Source: an uncultured Lachnospiraceae bacterium (GTDB lineage: Bacteria > Bacillota > Clostridia > Lachnospirales > Lachnospiraceae). From it: a stretch of 64,000 bases of DNA. The notes beneath the pieces are model-generated. The model searched no databases. It was not told where the DNA came from and was given only the letters and a program-made list of their open reading frames with translations. Location: positions 62,001-126,000 of the forward strand of contig CANDKY010000001.1 in NCBI GenBank assembly GCA_947385425.1. The letters run 5' to 3'. Position 1 is the first letter of the stretch; every line of letters begins with the position of its first letter. Of the stretch, positions 36,321 through 45,394 are shown one piece after another. The position numbers were made by a program, and so were the translations under genes.

Positions 36321-37826
36321 ATGGCGGAAGATATGCTTTTTTTTGGCGAATCAAAAAATATCGAATATAAAGTGGCAGTACCGGATAAAAGTACAAAATA
36401 TATGAAAACGGTAGTGGCTTTTGCCAATGGCATCGGCGGCAGGATTGTTTTTGGTATAGATGATAAAACTCTGGAAGTTGTCGGTATGGATCCCGAGAAT
36501 ATATTCAAAACAATGGACTCCATAACAAATGCCATCTCTGATGCCTGTGAACCGCGCATCAGGCCGGAAGTGACTTTGCAGACAATAGGGGACAAGACAG
36601 TCATTGTCGTGGAGATTTTACCTGGTGCTATGCGTCCTTATTATATTAAGGCAAAAGGAATGGCAGAGGGTACTTATGTGAGAGTGTCCGGAACGACCAG
36701 GCCGGTAGAAGGTTATATGTTGAAGGAATTGATTTTGGAAGGGCAAAACCGGTATTATGACAGTGAGCCATGTAATGGGATGTCTGTAACAGAGGCGGAA
36801 ATCGGGAAACTTTGTAAAAGCATGAAGAAAATTGCTTTAGACAATACATGGCAGGACAGTGAGAAAGCCAAAATCAAGGAGGTAACAAAGAATACTCTGA
36901 TTTCGTGGGGCATACTTGCAGAAGAGAACAGAAAAGTAGTCCCAACGAATGCGTTTGCGCTTCTTACCGGAACAATGCGTATGCAGCCGGTTATTCAGTG
37001 CGGTGTATTTAAGGGGACAGACAGAGCCTGCTTTGTGGACAGGAGGGAATTTGAGGGCTCTGTCCAGGAACAGGCAGGTGCTGCTTTTCAATATGTATTG
37101 GAAAAAATCAATATAGGCATGAAGATTCAGGGTATTTACAGGCAGGATGTATATGAACTTCCGGTGGATAGTGTAAGGGAGCTGATTGCAAATGCCGTTG
37201 CACATCGCAGTTATCTGGAGCCGGGAAGTATCCAGGTAGCGATTTTTGATGACCGTTTGGAAGTAACCTCGCCGGGGATGCTGTTGAATAATGTTTCTAT
37301 CCAAAAAATGAAGGAGGGCTATTCGAAACCAAGGAATCCTGCCATTGCAAGGGCATTTGCTTATATGAAGATAATTGAAAATTGGGGGACAGGTATTCCG
37401 AGAATTTTCAGGGAATGCAGGGAATATGGGCTCCCGGAGCCGGAGCTGATTGATTTTGACGGTGATTTCAGGGTGAACCTGTACCGGAAAGCAAAAGGGG
37501 AGTTTGGTGTCAACGGCAGGGCTACCCAAACGCACCAAACTATCCAAACGCACCAAACTACCCAACGCGGCTCTTTGGAATTAACGGAGGACGATAAGAC
37601 AATTCTCGGAATTTTATACGATAAACCGGCCATGACGCAGAAAGAATACGCGTTAGAACTTGGGTGGACAGTAGACAGGGTGAAATATTATCTGCGGAAG
37701 ATGAAAACACGGCAAATGATAATCCGGGTAGGAAGCAGCCATAACGGACATTGGGAAGTGACGGCAGATAAAGAGGAATGGCAAAAGGAAAGGCCGGAGG
37801 GCAACGGGCAATACAAAAATGATTGA
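36321..37826 (+). CDS. AlbA_2/Schlafen-type ATP-binding regulator
   Basis: 501 residues. An N-terminal AlbA_2 (Schlafen AAA-4) domain starts with FGESKNIEYKVAVP and includes FANGIGGRIVFGIDD. A GHKL-type ATPase segment follows (ELIANAVAHRSY, DRLEVTSPG, ENWGTGIPRI), then a winged helix near the C-terminus (MTQKEYALELGWTVDRVKYY). The hinge before the winged helix holds a short tandem repeat (QTHQT twice) encoded by near-identical 15-base DNA units around 37525-37565. Family members are poorly characterised transcriptional regulators. Its stop overlaps the -35 box of the following promoter. Confidence 0.85.
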   Translation: MAEDMLFFGESKNIEYKVAVPDKSTKYMKTVVAFANGIGGRIVFGIDDKTLEVVGMDPENIFKTMDSITNAISDACEPRIRPEVTLQTIGDKTVIVVEILPGAMRPYYIKAKGMAEGTYVRVSGTTRPVEGYMLKELILEGQNRYYDSEPCNGMSVTEAEIGKLCKSMKKIALDNTWQDSEKAKIKEVTKNTLISWGILAEENRKVVPTNAFALLTGTMRMQPVIQCGVFKGTDRACFVDRREFEGSVQEQAGAAFQYVLEKINIGMKIQGIYRQDVYELPVDSVRELIANAVAHRSYLEPGSIQVAIFDDRLEVTSPGMLLNNVSIQKMKEGYSKPRNPAIARAFAYMKIIENWGTGIPRIFRECREYGLPEPELIDFDGDFRVNLYRKAKGEFGVNGRATQTHQTIQTHQTTQRGSLELTEDDKTILGILYDKPAMTQKEYALELGWTVDRVKYYLRKMKTRQMIIRVGSSHNGHWEVTADKEEWQKERPEGNGQYKND

Positions 37827-37851
37827 ATATAAGTATTAAGTATGGTAAAAT
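37823..37851 (+). promoter_or_regulatory. Promoter before pyrE
   Basis: TTGAAT at 37823-37828, 17-base spacer, TAAAAT at 37846-37851. The leader (about 110 bases) contains a small CCTTCC/GGAAGG hairpin at about 37871-37894 but no clear pyrimidine attenuator. Confidence 0.55.
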
Positions 37852-37965
37852 TGGGAAAATATTCAGCGATCCTTCCATGGTTTCCAAAGGAAGGAGGCAG
37901 ACTGCCGGGTGGGAGGGACTGTAAAAACATGGAGATGAAAATGGAATACGGAGGTTTGGCGGCAT

Positions 37966-38688
37966 ATGGAAAGTTATAAGAAAGAATTCATAGAATTTAT
38001 GGTAGACAGCCAGGTACTTAAGTTTGGTGAATTTATTTTAAAAAGCGGGCGCAAGTCGCCCTTTTTCATGAATGCGGGAGGGTATGTGACCGGTACGCAG
38101 CTTTGCAGGCTGGGAGAGTATTATGCGAGGGCAATCCACGATGCTTACGGGCTGGATTTTGATGTGCTGTTCGGGCCTGCTTACAAAGGGATCCCCCTGA
38201 CGGTGGCGGCGACTATGGCAATCAGCAGCCTTTACGGCAAGGATGTGAGATATTGTTCCAACAGAAAGGAAGAGAAGGATCACGGGGATAAGGGCATTTT
38301 GCTTGGGAGCGGGCTGAAGGACGGCGACAGGGTGGTCATTATTGAGGATGTCACGACTTCCGGGAAATCGATCGAAGAAACGGTCCCTATCCTCAAGGCC
38401 CAGGCGGATGTGGAGATTATAGGGCTTATGGTTTCACTGAACCGTATGGAAAAAGGGCAAGCCGGTAAAGATGGGCATGCCGGTGAAAATAGGCAAGCCG
38501 GTGAAAACGGGCAGGATGCGCTTTCGCAGATCCGGGAAAGGTATGGTTTCGAGGCGAATGCTATCGTGACAATGGCGGAAGTCGTGGATTACTTGTATAA
38601 TAAGCCGTATAAAGGCACAATCTATATTGACGATGCGCGTAAGGCACAGATTGACGCATATTACAGCCAGTACGGGGCAAAACAATAA
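37966..38688 (+). CDS. pyrE: Orotate phosphoribosyltransferase with tandem-repeat insertion
   Basis: 240 residues; the family is normally about 210-225. Core motifs are intact: KSGRKSPFFMNAGGY, FGPAYKGIPL, NRKEEKDHGDKG (flexible loop) and the PRPP motif VVIIEDVTTSGKS. It makes orotidine 5'-monophosphate from orotate and PRPP. Residues 164-184 are a Gly/Gln/Asn-rich stretch encoded by three and a third copies of an 18-base unit (38455-38514), in frame, before the last conserved helices. No other pyr genes are in the window. Confidence 0.95.
   Translation: MESYKKEFIEFMVDSQVLKFGEFILKSGRKSPFFMNAGGYVTGTQLCRLGEYYARAIHDAYGLDFDVLFGPAYKGIPLTVAATMAISSLYGKDVRYCSNRKEEKDHGDKGILLGSGLKDGDRVVIIEDVTTSGKSIEETVPILKAQADVEIIGLMVSLNRMEKGQAGKDGHAGENRQAGENGQDALSQIRERYGFEANAIVTMAEVVDYLYNKPYKGTIYIDDARKAQIDAYYSQYGAKQ
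38455..38514 (+). repeat. In-frame 18-bp tandem repeat inside pyrE
   Basis: Units at 38455-38472, 38473-38490 and 38491-38508 plus a partial unit; each encodes a hexapeptide of the type GQAGKD, GHAGEN, RQAGEN. The unit length is a multiple of three, so copy-number change would keep the frame. Confidence 0.85.
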
Positions 38689-38696
38689 GCTGTGTG

Positions 38697-38740
38697 ATTT
38701 TTCAAACACGTTCCAGGAACTGTAAAGAAATAACCTTGCA
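38697..38740. repeat. Juxtaposed ends of two repeat families after pyrE
   Basis: 38697-38713 matches the right terminal repeat of the element at 56537-56766 (one mismatch), and 38714 onward (AGGAACTGTAAAGAAATAAC) matches the left end of the AGGAACTGT family. No internal parts are present. Confidence 0.5.
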
Positions 38741-38781
38741 ATTTTGGAGGCGGGAAACCAGAGTCAGGAAGGAGTATGCGG

Positions 38782-38934
38782 ATGGAAGAGAAGATTTATA
38801 AAACAATGGGCGGTTCGGGCGCCGCGAATATAGCAGTGGGGGTAGTGGTTTTGGTTGTGGGTGTTGCCAGCGGCATCCTTCTTCTGATCAGCGGTGCGAA
38901 ACTGTTGGCGGGCAGATCCAAAATATTGTTTTGA
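38782..38934 (+). CDS. Small single-span membrane protein, 50 residues
   Basis: Start at ATG 38782 with AGGAAGGAG seven bases upstream (an ATG at 38776 is too close to it). Encodes a polar N-terminus (MEEKIYKTMGGSG), one hydrophobic helix (IAVGVVVLVVGVASGILLLI) and a short basic end. Directly followed by the DUF6142-like gene, with which it probably forms a pair. Function unknown. Confidence 0.7.
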   Translation: MEEKIYKTMGGSGAANIAVGVVVLVVGVASGILLLISGAKLLAGRSKILF

Positions 38935-38951
38935 CAAAAGCGGGGGAAGTC

Positions 38952-39290
38952 ATGAACCAGGATAGGAAGGAGTGGGGAGGGAAAAAGGGGGCGTATGTAT
39001 TTACAGCCAGAAGGCATCCGGAAAAGGGGATAATGTCTATGATCCTTGGCGTTGTTTCCCTGGTGTCCATCGGGGCGGCGGTATATCTTTCTTATCAGAA
39101 TGGCGGCAGCGCCAAACCACAGTATGGGGCGGCGGTTTTCCTGGTGATGCTTTATGCGTTTGCCGGGCTGGCGCTTGGGGTAGTTTCACGCATGGAGAAA
39201 GATAAATATTATTTGTTCCCCCATCTGGGGATTGGGCTTAATTTTTTGTCCCTGGCCCTCATTAGTATGATATTGTATTCGGGAATATAG
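38952..39290 (+). CDS. DUF6142-like small membrane protein
   Basis: 112 residues from ATG 38952 (GGGGGAAG upstream; a TTG at 38931 is possible). After a charged start (RRHPEKGIMSMILGVVSLV) there are three hydrophobic helices (about 26-46, 58-78, 90-110). The layout and the HPEKGI opening fit DUF6142, a Lachnospiraceae-rich family without known function; recognition is from memory. Possibly co-transcribed with the 50-residue membrane protein 17 bases upstream. Confidence 0.7.
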   Translation: MNQDRKEWGGKKGAYVFTARRHPEKGIMSMILGVVSLVSIGAAVYLSYQNGGSAKPQYGAAVFLVMLYAFAGLALGVVSRMEKDKYYLFPHLGIGLNFLSLALISMILYSGI

Positions 39291-39379
39291 GGGAGTTAAC
39301 GGGATAGTGTATGCCTGCCATATGCTATCCTGTGCTGTGTGTTGCATGGAGAGTACTCCTGGATGGGAGGAGGATGGAG

Positions 39380-41431
39380 ATGGAAGCGGAACGTTATGGG
39401 TTAGCTGTGGGACGGATACGTGAAATAGCGGGCGGCGGGTGCAAAGAGGGGATTTATGGATCTTATTTCCGGAAAACGGCGTCTTTTATTGCTGCGTTGG
39501 CGGATGTCCGTGAATATATACGGGACGGGGGGCTGCACAGAGCCGCGCTGGAAGAACTGCAGCGGCTCAACCACAGGCTTTATGAGGATGTTTTGCCGGA
39601 AAACTATGGGGAGAGTTATGCCAATCCGGCTTATGCGGCTTCGGTATTCGGGCCGGATATGGGAAGGGTATTGTCTTTCCTGTATACGGAGATGAGAAGC
39701 CTGATTGCTTTTGCCTTCGAACAGGACATGCCGGAAATGCTGATCCGGATGGAACTGTTCCTGGAGGTATACAGTTCTTTTGCCTGTGCCTGGGAGGAAG
39801 GCAGGACGGCGCCCGGGGCGGAGGAAGTAAGGCAGGTTCTGTACTGGTTTGCCAGTGATTACCAGGAGGCGGAGGCGGAAAGGAAACTGCGGATGCAGTT
39901 AAAGCCCGAAGAGGATTTTGCCCTGCGCATTATTATGGACTCCGATCCGGAAGATTTGCGTTACTTATATTATTTCGGGGAATACATTACGGAAAATGAA
40001 CTGGAAACGGCAAGGCATTTAAACCGTATGCCGGAAGGGGAAATACGGAAAATGGCGGATACTTATACGGAAGGATACCGCATCGGTTTTGAGGTATGCG
40101 GCAAAGACATCTCTAAAAAGAAAGTGGTGAATATCCGGTATCCTCTTGGTTTTGAACGTTTGATACGGCGTGCGGTGGGGAATTTTGCGGATATCGGGCT
40201 TAAGCCGTCGATATACCGGGCAGGGCACAGCATTTTCCAGGGGAAAGGGGTAAACCGGATCGGTTACTGTGCTGTATCCGCCAACCGGCAGTATGATTAT
40301 GACCATAAGGATGATGAAGCGCTCCTTCTGGACAGGCAATATGCCAACCGCTGCCTGGAGGCGGTAAGGGCGGCATTTGGGAAGATGAAAGAAGAAGCCG
40401 CCGTGTTCGGCGGGCCTGCCGTGGTGGAAGTTTTCGGGGAGGAGCCTTTTGTGCCGGAAGTGAAGCCGGAAGCCTGCGCGTTTACCGAAAAGCAGCAGGA
40501 ACTGGCAGCGCAGTACCGGGCGGCATTAGGAGTGATACAGAATGAATATATGAAGGGGGAAGAGAGGAGCTTTACCTGCATTGCGTTCCCGATACCGGCG
40601 ATCGGGGAGCGGTACGAAGAAATTTTTGACGAAATTGTAAAAATAAATACGCTGGATTACAACCTTTACCGGGGAATCCAGCAAAAACTGATTGACGCTC
40701 TGGATCAGGCAGAGTATGTCCGTATCAGAGGGATGGGCAGGAACCGTACCGATTTGAAAGTGCGGCTCCACAGGCTGGCGGACCCGGAAAGGGAAACGAA
40801 TTTTGAAAACTGTGTGGCGGATGTGAATATCCCTGTGGGGGAAGTGTTTACCTCGCCCCTGCTATCGGGGACGGAAGGGGTGCTGCATGTGGGCCGGGTA
40901 TTCCTGGCAGGTCTGGAGTACCGGGATTTGGAGATTACGTTCCGGGACGGCATGATGGCGGATTACAGATGCGGGAATTTCGATAAAGAAGAGGAAAACA
41001 GGAAATATATAAGGGATAATATTATGTTCCACTATGATTCGCTTCCGCTGGGGGAATTTGCGATCGGCACAAACACCGTGGCATATATGGCGGCGAAGAA
41101 ATACGGCATCGGCGATAAGCTGCCGATCCTGATTGCGGAGAAGATGGGACCCCATTTTGCGGTGGGGGATACCTGTTATTCCCATGAGGAAGATTTGGTG
41201 TCGTACAATCCGGACGGGAAAAAAATTGTCGCCCGGGAAAATGAAGTATCGGCGCTGCGCCATGAGGATATGGAGAAAGCTTATTTCCACTGCCATACGG
41301 ATATTACCATACCGTATGATGAACTGGGGGAACTGACGGCGGTCAGGGAAGACGGGAGCGGGATAACGCTGATCCGGGAAGGACGGTTTGTGCTGGAAGG
41401 GTGTGAGGAACTAAACCGGCCGTTTTCTTGA
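39380..41431 (+). CDS. M29-family aminopeptidase, long form
   Basis: 683 residues from ATG 39380 (GGGAGGAGG six bases upstream), preferred to 39374 and 39311. The C-terminal 350 residues form the M29 (thermophilic aminopeptidase, AmpS) domain: glutamate ligands in VGEVFTSP and LGEFAIGTN, then EKMGPHFAVGDTCYSHEED and HCHTDITIP supplying the His/Asp ligands. The N-terminal 300 residues are an extra helical domain found in clostridial long forms. Cytoplasmic peptidase releasing N-terminal residues. Confidence 0.88.
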   Translation: MEAERYGLAVGRIREIAGGGCKEGIYGSYFRKTASFIAALADVREYIRDGGLHRAALEELQRLNHRLYEDVLPENYGESYANPAYAASVFGPDMGRVLSFLYTEMRSLIAFAFEQDMPEMLIRMELFLEVYSSFACAWEEGRTAPGAEEVRQVLYWFASDYQEAEAERKLRMQLKPEEDFALRIIMDSDPEDLRYLYYFGEYITENELETARHLNRMPEGEIRKMADTYTEGYRIGFEVCGKDISKKKVVNIRYPLGFERLIRRAVGNFADIGLKPSIYRAGHSIFQGKGVNRIGYCAVSANRQYDYDHKDDEALLLDRQYANRCLEAVRAAFGKMKEEAAVFGGPAVVEVFGEEPFVPEVKPEACAFTEKQQELAAQYRAALGVIQNEYMKGEERSFTCIAFPIPAIGERYEEIFDEIVKINTLDYNLYRGIQQKLIDALDQAEYVRIRGMGRNRTDLKVRLHRLADPERETNFENCVADVNIPVGEVFTSPLLSGTEGVLHVGRVFLAGLEYRDLEITFRDGMMADYRCGNFDKEEENRKYIRDNIMFHYDSLPLGEFAIGTNTVAYMAAKKYGIGDKLPILIAEKMGPHFAVGDTCYSHEEDLVSYNPDGKKIVARENEVSALRHEDMEKAYFHCHTDITIPYDELGELTAVREDGSGITLIREGRFVLEGCEELNRPFS

Positions 41432-41449
41432 TTTTTAATAAATTTCAGG

Positions 41450-41478
41450 TTGCGTGCCGAAACTTTTTTTAGTAAACT
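41450..41478 (+). promoter_or_regulatory. Possible promoter for the purE operon
   Basis: TTGCGT at 41450-41455, 17-base spacer and TAAACT at 41473-41478, neither close to consensus. It is the best candidate in the 385-base gap before purE. No purine riboswitch or paired PurR box could be recognised there. Confidence 0.35.
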
Positions 41479-41600
41479 AAATATGTATGAATGTATACCG
41501 ATATGTATGATGCACTGCAAAAATAACGCATTGTAAAAATAATGTACTGCAAAAGGCTGCGTTTGTGTGCGTATGGATGTATGGATGTTTGGAATAGAGC

Positions 41601-41790
41601 GTATGGGACGGAACTGTTGGATTGGGATATACAGTGCGGAACGTATGGGGCGGGATGCATGGATTGGGACGTACAATGCGGAACGTATGGGGCAGGATGC
41701 ATGATTGGGACGTACAGACAGGATGCATAGATTGGGACGCACAGGACAGGGCGCATGGATTGGGATGTATAAGACGGAACGTATGGAACG
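41601..41790. repeat. 42-bp degenerate minisatellite upstream of purE
   Basis: Two full 42-base units (41601-41642 and 41643-41684) are followed by shortened, diverged units to about 41790; the core ATTGGGACGTACA recurs five or six times. The stretch before it (41495-41560) has its own short A-rich repeats (GCAYTGYAAAAATAA-like). Together these fill the gap between the aminopeptidase and purE. The frame is open through the repeats, but there is no supporting start or ribosome site, so it is read as noncoding. Confidence 0.75.
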
Positions 41791-41816
41791 GGACAGGGAA
41801 AGAGGAGATGGATAAT

Positions 41817-42323
41817 ATGGCCCAGGTAGGGATTGTGATGGGAAGCGATTCGGATATGCCGGTTATGGCAAAAGCAGCGGAAGTGCTGGAGGAGCTGGGG
41901 GTTTCTTATGAGATGGCGATTATTTCGGCGCACAGGGAGCCGGATGTGTTCTTTGAATATGCCGGTACGGCGGAGGAGAAGGGATTTAAGGTTATCATAG
42001 CGGGCGCGGGTATGGCGGCGCATCTGCCGGGAATGTGTGCTGCGATCTTCCCGATGCCGGTGATTGGCGTCCCGATGCATACGGCATCCTTGGGGGGGAG
42101 GGATTCCCTCTATTCCATCGTGCAGATGCCTTCCGGGATCCCGGTGGCTACAGTGGCGATCAACGGAGGGACAAATGCGGGGCTTCTTGCGGCAAAGATA
42201 CTGGCTGTTTCCGATGCGGCGCTGCTGCAGCGGCTGAAAGATTATGCAGCGGATTTGAAAGCAGGCGTGCAGTCAAAGGATGCAAAGTTAAAGGAAGTGG
42301 GTTATAAGAATTACAAGAAATAA
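41817..42323 (+). CDS. purE: N5-carboxyaminoimidazole ribonucleotide mutase
   Basis: 168 residues from ATG 41817, nine bases after GAGGAG; ATG 41808 is adjacent to the site and less likely, and the long open extension to 41622 is only repeat DNA. Motifs: GSDSDMPVM, SAHREPD, GAGMAAHLPGM and GTNAGLLA. Catalyses N5-CAIR to CAIR (class I) in purine synthesis. First gene of a purE-purM-purN-purD run; purC, purF, purL and purH are not in the window. Confidence 0.95.
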   Translation: MAQVGIVMGSDSDMPVMAKAAEVLEELGVSYEMAIISAHREPDVFFEYAGTAEEKGFKVIIAGAGMAAHLPGMCAAIFPMPVIGVPMHTASLGGRDSLYSIVQMPSGIPVATVAINGGTNAGLLAAKILAVSDAALLQRLKDYAADLKAGVQSKDAKLKEVGYKNYKK

Positions 42324-42365
42324 AGCGGCGGAAGTTTTTTTAGGAGCGATCACGGAGGGAAAGCT

Positions 42366-43391
42366 ATGGATTATAAAAAGGCCGGTGTGGATATTGAGGC
42401 GGGATATCAGTCAGTGGAATTGATGAAAAAATATGTGAAAAAGACCATGAGGCCGGAAGTGCTGGGCGGCCTGGGCGGTTTTTCGGGGGCATTTTCCCTT
42501 GCAGCCATGAAAGGTATGGAGAAGCCGGCACTGGTTTCCGGCACCGACGGGGTGGGCACGAAGCTGAAATTGGCATTTTTGCTTGATAAGCATGATACCG
42601 TGGGAATAGACTGTGTTGCCATGTGCGTGAACGATATCGCGTGCGTCGGGGGGGAACCATTATTTTTCCTTGATTACATAGCATGCGGCAGGAATTATCC
42701 GGAAAAGATCGCTACTATCGTAAAGGGCGTCTCGGAGGGGTGCCTGCAGGCCGGTGCGGCGCTGATTGGCGGCGAGACGGCGGAAATGCCAGGTTTTTAC
42801 CCGGAAGAGGAATACGATCTGGCAGGGTTTGCGGTAGGTATCGTGGATGAGAAGGATTTGATCACGGGCGAAAAGATAAGGCCGGGCGATGTACTGATCG
42901 GGATTGCTTCTTCCGGGGTACACAGCAATGGTTTCTCCCTGGTGAGGAAAGTCTTTGATATGACGCGCGGGAGCCTGGATACCTATTATGGGGAACTTGG
43001 CATGACTCTGGGGGAGGCGCTGCTAAAGCCTACGAAAATATATGTGAAAGCGCTTAAGGCGGTAAGGGAGGCCGGCATCCTGGTGAAAGGGTGCAGCCAT
43101 ATAACCGGCGGCGGGTTTTACGAGAATATCCCGCGGATGCTGCCGGACGGCGTGCGCGCAGTGGTAAAGAAGGACAGTTATGAGGTCCCGGCAATTTTCC
43201 GCCTCCTGCAGGAAAAGGGCGGGCTGGAAGAGAGGATGATGTACAATACTTATAACATGGGCCTTGGAATGGTGTTCGCGGTGGATAAGGAGCAGGCGGC
43301 CGCCGCGGTGAAAGCGGTGGAGAGCGCGGGGGAAACGGCTTATCCGGCCGGATATGTGCAGGAAGGGGAAAAGGGTGTTGAGATATGCTGA
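42366..43391 (+). CDS. purM: Phosphoribosylformylglycinamidine cyclo-ligase (AIR synthetase)
   Basis: 341 residues, the standard length. [13 protein letters not shown] is the family's signature near the ATP site, with CVAMCVNDI and [11 protein letters not shown] following. Forms 5-aminoimidazole ribonucleotide from FGAM with ATP. The stop overlaps the purN start by 7 bases. GATCACGGAGGGAAAGCT supplies the ribosome site. Confidence 0.97.
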   Translation: MDYKKAGVDIEAGYQSVELMKKYVKKTMRPEVLGGLGGFSGAFSLAAMKGMEKPALVSGTDGVGTKLKLAFLLDKHDTVGIDCVAMCVNDIACVGGEPLFFLDYIACGRNYPEKIATIVKGVSEGCLQAGAALIGGETAEMPGFYPEEEYDLAGFAVGIVDEKDLITGEKIRPGDVLIGIASSGVHSNGFSLVRKVFDMTRGSLDTYYGELGMTLGEALLKPTKIYVKALKAVREAGILVKGCSHITGGGFYENIPRMLPDGVRAVVKKDSYEVPAIFRLLQEKGGLEERMMYNTYNMGLGMVFAVDKEQAAAAVKAVESAGETAYPAGYVQEGEKGVEIC

Positions 43392-44071
43392 CAGAGGAAC
43401 AGGCGGCAAGGGAAAGGCATAAGTTAAGGATAGCGGTATGTGTTTCCGGCGGCGGGACCAACCTGCAGGCTGTTATAGACGGGATTTTGCAGGGGGCGAT
43501 AACCAATGCGGAAATTGTCAGGGTGATCAGCAACAACCCAAAGGCATATGCCCTGGAGCGGGCGAAATGCAGCGGGATCCCTTCCCTCTGCATTTCACCG
43601 AAAAGTTATGCGGACAGGGGGGAGTTTAACCGGGCTTTCCTGAAAGCGGTGGAGGAAGCGCAGCCGGACCTGATTGTCCTGGCGGGCTTCCTCGTGGTGC
43701 TTCCGCAGGAAATGATTGCCGCATACAGGAACCGGATTATCAATATCCATCCTTCATTGATCCCTTCTTTTTGCGGGAAGGGGTATTATGGGCTTAAAGT
43801 GCATGAGAAAGCATTGGAGCGGGGCGTGAAGCTCACGGGCGCCACGGTGCATTTTGTAGATGAGGGGACGGATACCGGGCCGATTATTTTACAGAAAGCG
43901 GTGGAAGTGGAAGAGGGGGATACGCCGGAGATTTTGCAGAAACGGGTGATGGAGCAGGCGGAGTGGGTGATACTGCCCCAGGCCATTGACTGGATTGCCA
44001 ACGGGCGGGTTACGGTGGAAAACGGGAAATGCCGGGTATTAAAGGCAGGGAAGGAGCGGCGGGAGCTATGA
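43385..44071 (+). CDS. purN: Phosphoribosylglycinamide formyltransferase
   Basis: 228 residues, slightly longer than the usual 190-215 because of an N-terminal extension of about 15 residues and a basic tail. Motifs: [22 protein letters not shown] (with the catalytic His/Asn region) and [17 protein letters not shown]. Transfers the formyl group from 10-formyl-THF to GAR. Overlaps purM by 7 bases and purD by ATGA. Confidence 0.96.
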   Translation: MLTEEQAARERHKLRIAVCVSGGGTNLQAVIDGILQGAITNAEIVRVISNNPKAYALERAKCSGIPSLCISPKSYADRGEFNRAFLKAVEEAQPDLIVLAGFLVVLPQEMIAAYRNRIINIHPSLIPSFCGKGYYGLKVHEKALERGVKLTGATVHFVDEGTDTGPIILQKAVEVEEGDTPEILQKRVMEQAEWVILPQAIDWIANGRVTVENGKCRVLKAGKERREL

Positions 44072-45339
44072 GGATATTGATTGTCGGCGGCGGCGGAAGG
44101 GAACACGCCATTGCGATGAGTGCTGCGAAATGCAGCAGAGTGGATAAGATCTATTGCGCCCCGGGCAACGCCGGGATCGGGCAGATAGCGGAATGTGTCC
44201 CTATAGGGGCGATGGAGTTTGATAAACTGACAGCCTTTGCAAAGGAAACAGGGATTGACCTTGTGATTGTGGGCATGGATGACCCGTTGGTGGGCGGCCT
44301 GGTGGATGAGATGGAGGCAGCAGGGATACGTACCTTCGGGCCGAGGAAAAATGCGGCAGTCCTGGAAGGGAGCAAGGCTTTTTCCAAAGACCTGATGAGG
44401 AAATATAAGATACCTACGGCTTCTTATGAGAACTTCGATAATGCGGAAGATGCCCTGGCCTATCTGGAAAAGGCGAAATTCCCGGTTGTGTTAAAAGCGG
44501 ATGGACTGGCCCTGGGGAAAGGAGTGCTGATCTGCCGGAGCCTGGAAGAAGCCAGAGCGGGTGTAAAGACTATTATGCTGGATAAGCAGTTCGGTGACGC
44601 GGGGAACCGCCTGGTGATTGAGGAATTTATGTCAGGCCGGGAAGTGTCCGTGCTTTCCTTTGTGGATGGAAAGACCGTAAAGACGATGACTTCCGCCCAG
44701 GATCATAAGCGTGCGAAAGACGGGGATCAGGGATTGAATACGGGAGGGATGGGGACTTTTTCGCCAAGCCCGTTTTATACCAAAGAAGTGGATGAGGTTT
44801 GCCGGAGGACCATTTACCAGCCTACGGTAGACGCCATGGCGGCGGAGGGGAGGGAATTTAAAGGGATTATTTTCTTCGGGCTGATGCTGACGGAGGACGG
44901 CCCGAAAGTATTGGAATACAATGCCAGGTTCGGCGATCCGGAGGCGCAGGTAGTGCTTCCGCGGATGAAAAACGATATGATAGAAGTGATGGAGGCATGC
45001 ATCGACGGGAGGCTGGATGAGATCGACTTTCGATTTGAGGACAATGCGGCAGTGTGCGTGGTGCTGGCTTCGGACGGGTATCCGGTGAAATATGAGAAGG
45101 GGTATTTGATCCGGGGGCTGGATCGTTTTGAGGGGCAGGAAGGGTATTATTGCTTCCATGCGGGAACGAAGCAGACGGAGGAAGGGATTGTAACCAACGG
45201 CGGGCGTGTACTGGGGATAACAGCTACGGGGAGCGATTTGAAGGAAGCCCGTGCCAACGCTTACCGGGCGACGGAATGGGTGGAGTTTGATAATAAATAT
45301 ATGCGCCATGATATCGGGAAGGCGATTGATGAAGTGTAA
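44068..45339 (+). CDS. purD: Phosphoribosylamine-glycine ligase
   Basis: 423 residues from ATG 44068, where [15 protein letters not shown] starts as in the family; an upstream in-frame ATG (44029) lies inside purN. ATP-grasp motifs VLKADGLALGKGV and EYNARFGDPEAQ are present. Makes GAR from phosphoribosylamine, glycine and ATP, the substrate for PurN just upstream. Confidence 0.97.
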   Translation: MRILIVGGGGREHAIAMSAAKCSRVDKIYCAPGNAGIGQIAECVPIGAMEFDKLTAFAKETGIDLVIVGMDDPLVGGLVDEMEAAGIRTFGPRKNAAVLEGSKAFSKDLMRKYKIPTASYENFDNAEDALAYLEKAKFPVVLKADGLALGKGVLICRSLEEARAGVKTIMLDKQFGDAGNRLVIEEFMSGREVSVLSFVDGKTVKTMTSAQDHKRAKDGDQGLNTGGMGTFSPSPFYTKEVDEVCRRTIYQPTVDAMAAEGREFKGIIFFGLMLTEDGPKVLEYNARFGDPEAQVVLPRMKNDMIEVMEACIDGRLDEIDFRFEDNAAVCVVLASDGYPVKYEKGYLIRGLDRFEGQEGYYCFHAGTKQTEEGIVTNGGRVLGITATGSDLKEARANAYRATEWVEFDNKYMRHDIGKAIDEV

Positions 45340-45394
45340 CGGAAGGGTATAGGGCAATGCTGCCGGTATGTAAAGTAAGGAGGGGTAATTAATT

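Noticed and set aside
41601..41790. Possible CRISPR array
   Set aside because: Units are contiguous and degenerate with no unique spacers, and no cas genes are in the window.
41622..41816. N-terminal extension of purE through the 42-bp repeats
   Set aside because: The frame is open only because the repeat unit is a multiple of three; PurE homology begins at about 41817, where a well-spaced GAGGAG is present.
41432..41816. Purine riboswitch or PurR box before purE
   Set aside because: No conserved three-way-junction loop sequences or paired PurR boxes could be seen; the space is repeat DNA.
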